From Exophiala sp. HKRS030 (taxonomy: Eukaryota > Ascomycota > Eurotiomycetes > Chaetothyriales > Herpotrichiellaceae): a stretch of DNA of 64,000 nucleotides. This document shows positions 61,318 through 64,000 of this stretch, piece by piece. The notes beneath the pieces are model-generated. The model was given only the letters and a program-made list of their open reading frames with translations. It was not told the origin of the DNA and did no database searches. How positions within the stretch are numbered: the first letter of the stretch is position 1; the number at the start of each line of letters is the position of its first letter. Made by a program: the position numbers and the translations under genes. Location of the stretch: the NCBI GenBank assembly GCA_023897205.1, contig JAHWDD010000001.1, forward strand, positions 5,456,001 to 5,520,000, in the 5' to 3' direction.

Positions 61318-62070
61318 AGCTTTCAGGCCTACTCGGGGGTATGCTTGATTTTTCTCTCAAGCCCAAGGGGCGGTGTATCTTTGTACCTTATGATTGGAAG
61401 AACAGGTGTACTCATGCAAGGTTCATATGAGTTCCTTTGATAGGACGGTAAAATGGACAAACCACAATTGATCGATACCTACCTAAATATGGTGCTTGTG
61501 AGATGTTTGTCCCAGGCAGGCAGCAACGTAGGCCGAGTAATCTAACAACGGAATACTCGAACTCATAGTGTCAGTGTTGCCATTGATGTCCTCACGGACC
61601 GAAATCCCCGATGAAATCGCAGTGACCCATGGGATGGAGTGCTGTACTTGTAGTTGTCGGTTCATGACTAAGGAAATCCGATAGCGGGAGAGAGAGCAAA
61701 CGAAGGTAATGAATGATGGATGACCTGGACTATTTCCCACGCCCTCCCAGCGACAAGGTTGCATGGGAAAAGGTGCCTGAAAAAGGGTTGAGGATCCATT
61801 GGAGAAGCCGGTCTCTTTACATTAGGTAAGCAGGCTATGATTGGCGGGTCACAGGGCGGCCACAAGTCCGCCGAACAAGCGTCCGAACAGCATCTTTTTT
61901 ATCGCGTGTAAAGCATTTGGAGGGTCACATATCCGTACTATCGCTCGCTCTCAAGGCCACTTGCGCCGCCAGTTTCTCAATTGCTTTCCGATTTTCTTTC
62001 CTCCTTCCAACTTCTTTTGAGGAGCAGGGTTGATGTGGTCGTGTATCGTCAAATCCACCTATCTCTCACC
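61318..62070. other. Intergenic region at right cluster edge
   Basis: This 753-nt gap holds the permease 3' end and the glycine dehydrogenase promoter. I see no CCGG palindrome and no gene. Confidence 0.55.
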
Positions 62071-64000
62071 ATGGCTTCTGCTCTTGTAGCCTTACCGCGA
62101 GCCTCCCTGCCGGCCAGGCGATTGCTGCTGCGGCCTCGTTCCAAACCAATCGACCTATCCCATATCTGCGTGCGATGCCTATCTCAGCAGCAACACCTTC
62201 GCCAGCGAGTCGCGCCCGAGCGTCAGACCACTGAAGGGCTGAGTTTCCTGGAAAGAGATGTTTTGTTCAGCGATAGACACATCGGCCCTTCTCGAAAGGA
62301 TGAGGTGCAGATGGTCAAGGCACTCGATCCGCCGGCCAAGGATCTCGACGACTTCATCAGTCAGACACTGCCTGCAGATATCCGTGCTAAGAAGCCTCTG
62401 GTCGTGCAGAACATGTTTGGGAAGGAAAACGGCGAGGGCCTGCATGAACAAGGGATCGAAAGAGAACTCCATAGCCTGCAAAACGCTAACAATGCGTGGC
62501 GGTCTTTCATCGGAGCAGGATACTACGATACGAACACACCTACTGTGATTCAGAGAAATGTCCTCGAGAACCCTGCATGGTACACCAGTTACACGCCTTA
62601 TCAAGCTGAGATCAGCCAAGGCCGTCTCGAGTCGCTGTTGAACTTTCAGACTCTTGTGACTGACCTCACGGGTCTCGCCATTGCCAATGCCTCAGTCCTA
62701 GACGAGGGCACTGCTGCAGCAGAAGCCATGACCCTCTCAATGAACGCTCTCCCAATGTCTCGACAGAGAAAGCCTGGCAAGGTATTTGTGGTATCGGATC
62801 GTGTCCACCCTCAAACAATCGCAGTGCTCGAATCCAGAGCGACGGGATTCGGCATCAACATTGTGGTGGGAGATGTGCTGAAGGATGACTGCAAGCTTGT
62901 CAAAGATCAGGGTGCCAACCTGATTGGTGTGCTAGCACAGTATCCTGACACAACGGGAGGTGTCTTCGACTTTCAACATCTGTCAGATGTCGTCCACACT
63001 GCTGAGGCAACGTTCAGTGTAGCCACCGATCTTCTGGCTCTGACTCGTCTCAAGGCTCCAGGAGAATTTGGCGCCGATGTTGCTTTTGGAAACTCCCAAC
63101 GATTCGGTGTTCCTCTGGGATATGGAGGCCCTCACGCGGCTTTCTTCGCCTGCAACGAGAAGCACAAACGTAAGATCCCGGGTCGGCTTGTTGGTGTTTC
63201 CAAAGATCGTCTTGGAAACTCAGCTCTGCGTCTAGCTCTTCAGACTCGCGAGCAGCATATCAGAAGAGAGAAGGCCACCAGTAACATTTGCACCGCTCAG
63301 GCTCTCCTCGCAAATATGAGCGCTTTTTACGCCATCTACCATGGTCCACAAGGTCTCAAAAAGATTGCGGAGAGAATATCAGCCATGACCAGGTTTGCTC
63401 AACACATGCTCAAATCTAAAGGATATGAAATTGTCACGGAGGGCTTAGGAAAAGATGGATCGGTTCTGTTTGATACAATCACTGTACGTGCAAAGGACCA
63501 GAATGATTATCAAAAGGTCTTAGCGGCCGCACAAAAAAAGGAGATCATGTTACGTCGTCTTACACTTTCGGGTAACGACAATCTTCTCGGTCTTTCCATT
63601 GACGAGACCACTTCAAGCAGAGATCTGGGCCATCTTCTTGAATGTTTTGGCGTCCCGAACTCTGAGTACATGGCCGCATTCAAGAAGCCAGACTTTGTCG
63701 CAGCCTCGAACACTGACCCAATTCCACCCGCACTAAAGAGACAAACACCTTATTTGACGCATCCCGTTTTCAACTCGTACCATTCTGAGACCGAGTTGCT
63801 CAGATACATCTATCATTTACAGTCAAAAGATCTATCGCTTGTCCATTCCATGATCCCGCTTGGATCCTGCACCATGAAGCTTAATGCGACCACCGAGATG
63901 CTGCCAGTATCCTTCTATGGATTCTCGAAACTTCATCCTTTTGCTCCCATTGAAAACGCTCAGGGATATGTACAACTGTTCAAAAGATTGTCCGATGCTC
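62071..64000 (+). CDS. GCV2: Glycine dehydrogenase (decarboxylating), P-protein (3' end cut by window)
   Basis: PLP-dependent subunit of the mitochondrial glycine cleavage system. It is open without introns from the ATG at 62071 to the window end, giving 643 residues of about 1060. An Arg-rich mitochondrial presequence (ASLPARRLLLRPRSK) is followed by RHIGPSRKDEVQMVKAL, then FIGAGYYDTNTPTVIQRNVL, NPAWYTSYTPYQAEISQGRL, LAIANASVLDEGTAAAEAM and QRFGVPLGYGGPHAAFFA. The C-terminal PLP half starts with LVHSMIPLGSCTMKLNAT. The PLP-binding lysine lies beyond the window. This is a core metabolic gene bounding the accessory cluster. Confidence 0.96.
   Translation, partial: MASALVALPRASLPARRLLLRPRSKPIDLSHICVRCLSQQQHLRQRVAPERQTTEGLSFLERDVLFSDRHIGPSRKDEVQMVKALDPPAKDLDDFISQTLPADIRAKKPLVVQNMFGKENGEGLHEQGIERELHSLQNANNAWRSFIGAGYYDTNTPTVIQRNVLENPAWYTSYTPYQAEISQGRLESLLNFQTLVTDLTGLAIANASVLDEGTAAAEAMTLSMNALPMSRQRKPGKVFVVSDRVHPQTIAVLESRATGFGINIVVGDVLKDDCKLVKDQGANLIGVLAQYPDTTGGVFDFQHLSDVVHTAEATFSVATDLLALTRLKAPGEFGADVAFGNSQRFGVPLGYGGPHAAFFACNEKHKRKIPGRLVGVSKDRLGNSALRLALQTREQHIRREKATSNICTAQALLANMSAFYAIYHGPQGLKKIAERISAMTRFAQHMLKSKGYEIVTEGLGKDGSVLFDTITVRAKDQNDYQKVLAAAQKKEIMLRRLTLSGNDNLLGLSIDETTSSRDLGHLLECFGVPNSEYMAAFKKPDFVAASNTDPIPPALKRQTPYLTHPVFNSYHSETELLRYIYHLQSKDLSLVHSMIPLGSCTMKLNATTEMLPVSFYGFSKLHPFAPIENAQGYVQLFKRLSDA

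Noticed and set aside
1..64000. CRISPR arrays, insertion sequences, prokaryotic operons, 5S rRNA
   Set aside because: None seen; the DNA is clearly fungal nuclear sequence.

Overview
The window is eukaryotic DNA. Compact genes, many introns of about 47-115 nt with GT..AG borders and CTAAC/CTGAC-like branch points, and the gene families present (Atg15, Mgm101, twin-CX9C Coa4, Pex30-like DysF peroxin, Zn2Cys6 regulator) point to a filamentous ascomycete (Pezizomycotina). I cannot name a genus from the sequence. All exon structures were worked out by hand from splice consensus, reading frame and family similarity recalled from general knowledge. No search was run.

Left part (1-37.2 kb) is ordinary core genome. 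In order it carries a cytosolic-type aspartate aminotransferase (truncated by the window start), a Ufe1/syntaxin-18-like ER SNARE, a GPHR/GPR89-type membrane protein, a UspA-domain protein, Mgm101 (mtDNA maintenance), a four-exon Coa4-like CHCH protein, biotin-protein ligase, a twin-PAS protein, an Ecm11-domain protein, a VPS9-domain Rab GEF, the autophagic lipase Atg15, a small four-exon glycine-rich repeat protein, a Pex30-like DysF peroxin, Pam16, an Ara2-like aldo-keto reductase, a BTB/POZ protein with a doubtful splice donor, an RNF216-like RBR ubiquitin ligase and an intron-containing tRNA-Pro(CGG).

Right part (37.7-61.3 kb) is the striking region: thirteen adjacent accessory genes between the tRNA and a core glycine dehydrogenase gene. 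They encode a SnoaL/NTF2-like protein, a membrane-anchored cupin, a Zn2Cys6 transcription factor, an NmrA-like protein, a Baeyer-Villiger-type flavin monooxygenase, an NADP-dependent alkenal/enone-type reductase, a type-B carboxylesterase, an HSL-type alpha/beta hydrolase, a salicylate-hydroxylase-like flavin monooxygenase, an intracellular quercetinase-like bicupin, an SDR, a cytochrome P450 and an APC-family permease. There is no PKS, NRPS, terpene cyclase or prenyltransferase, so a regulated catabolic or detoxification pathway (oxygenation, Baeyer-Villiger insertion, ester or lactone hydrolysis, dioxygenation, uptake) is more likely than a complete biosynthetic cluster. Most genes are in divergent pairs. 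Nearly every shared promoter in this block carries a CGG-N3/4-CCG palindrome (best form CCGGAATCCGG), a typical Zn2Cys6 site, including the promoter of the regulator itself. I did not notice the full palindrome in the 37 kb of flanking core genes.

The window ends inside the glycine cleavage P-protein gene (plus strand).
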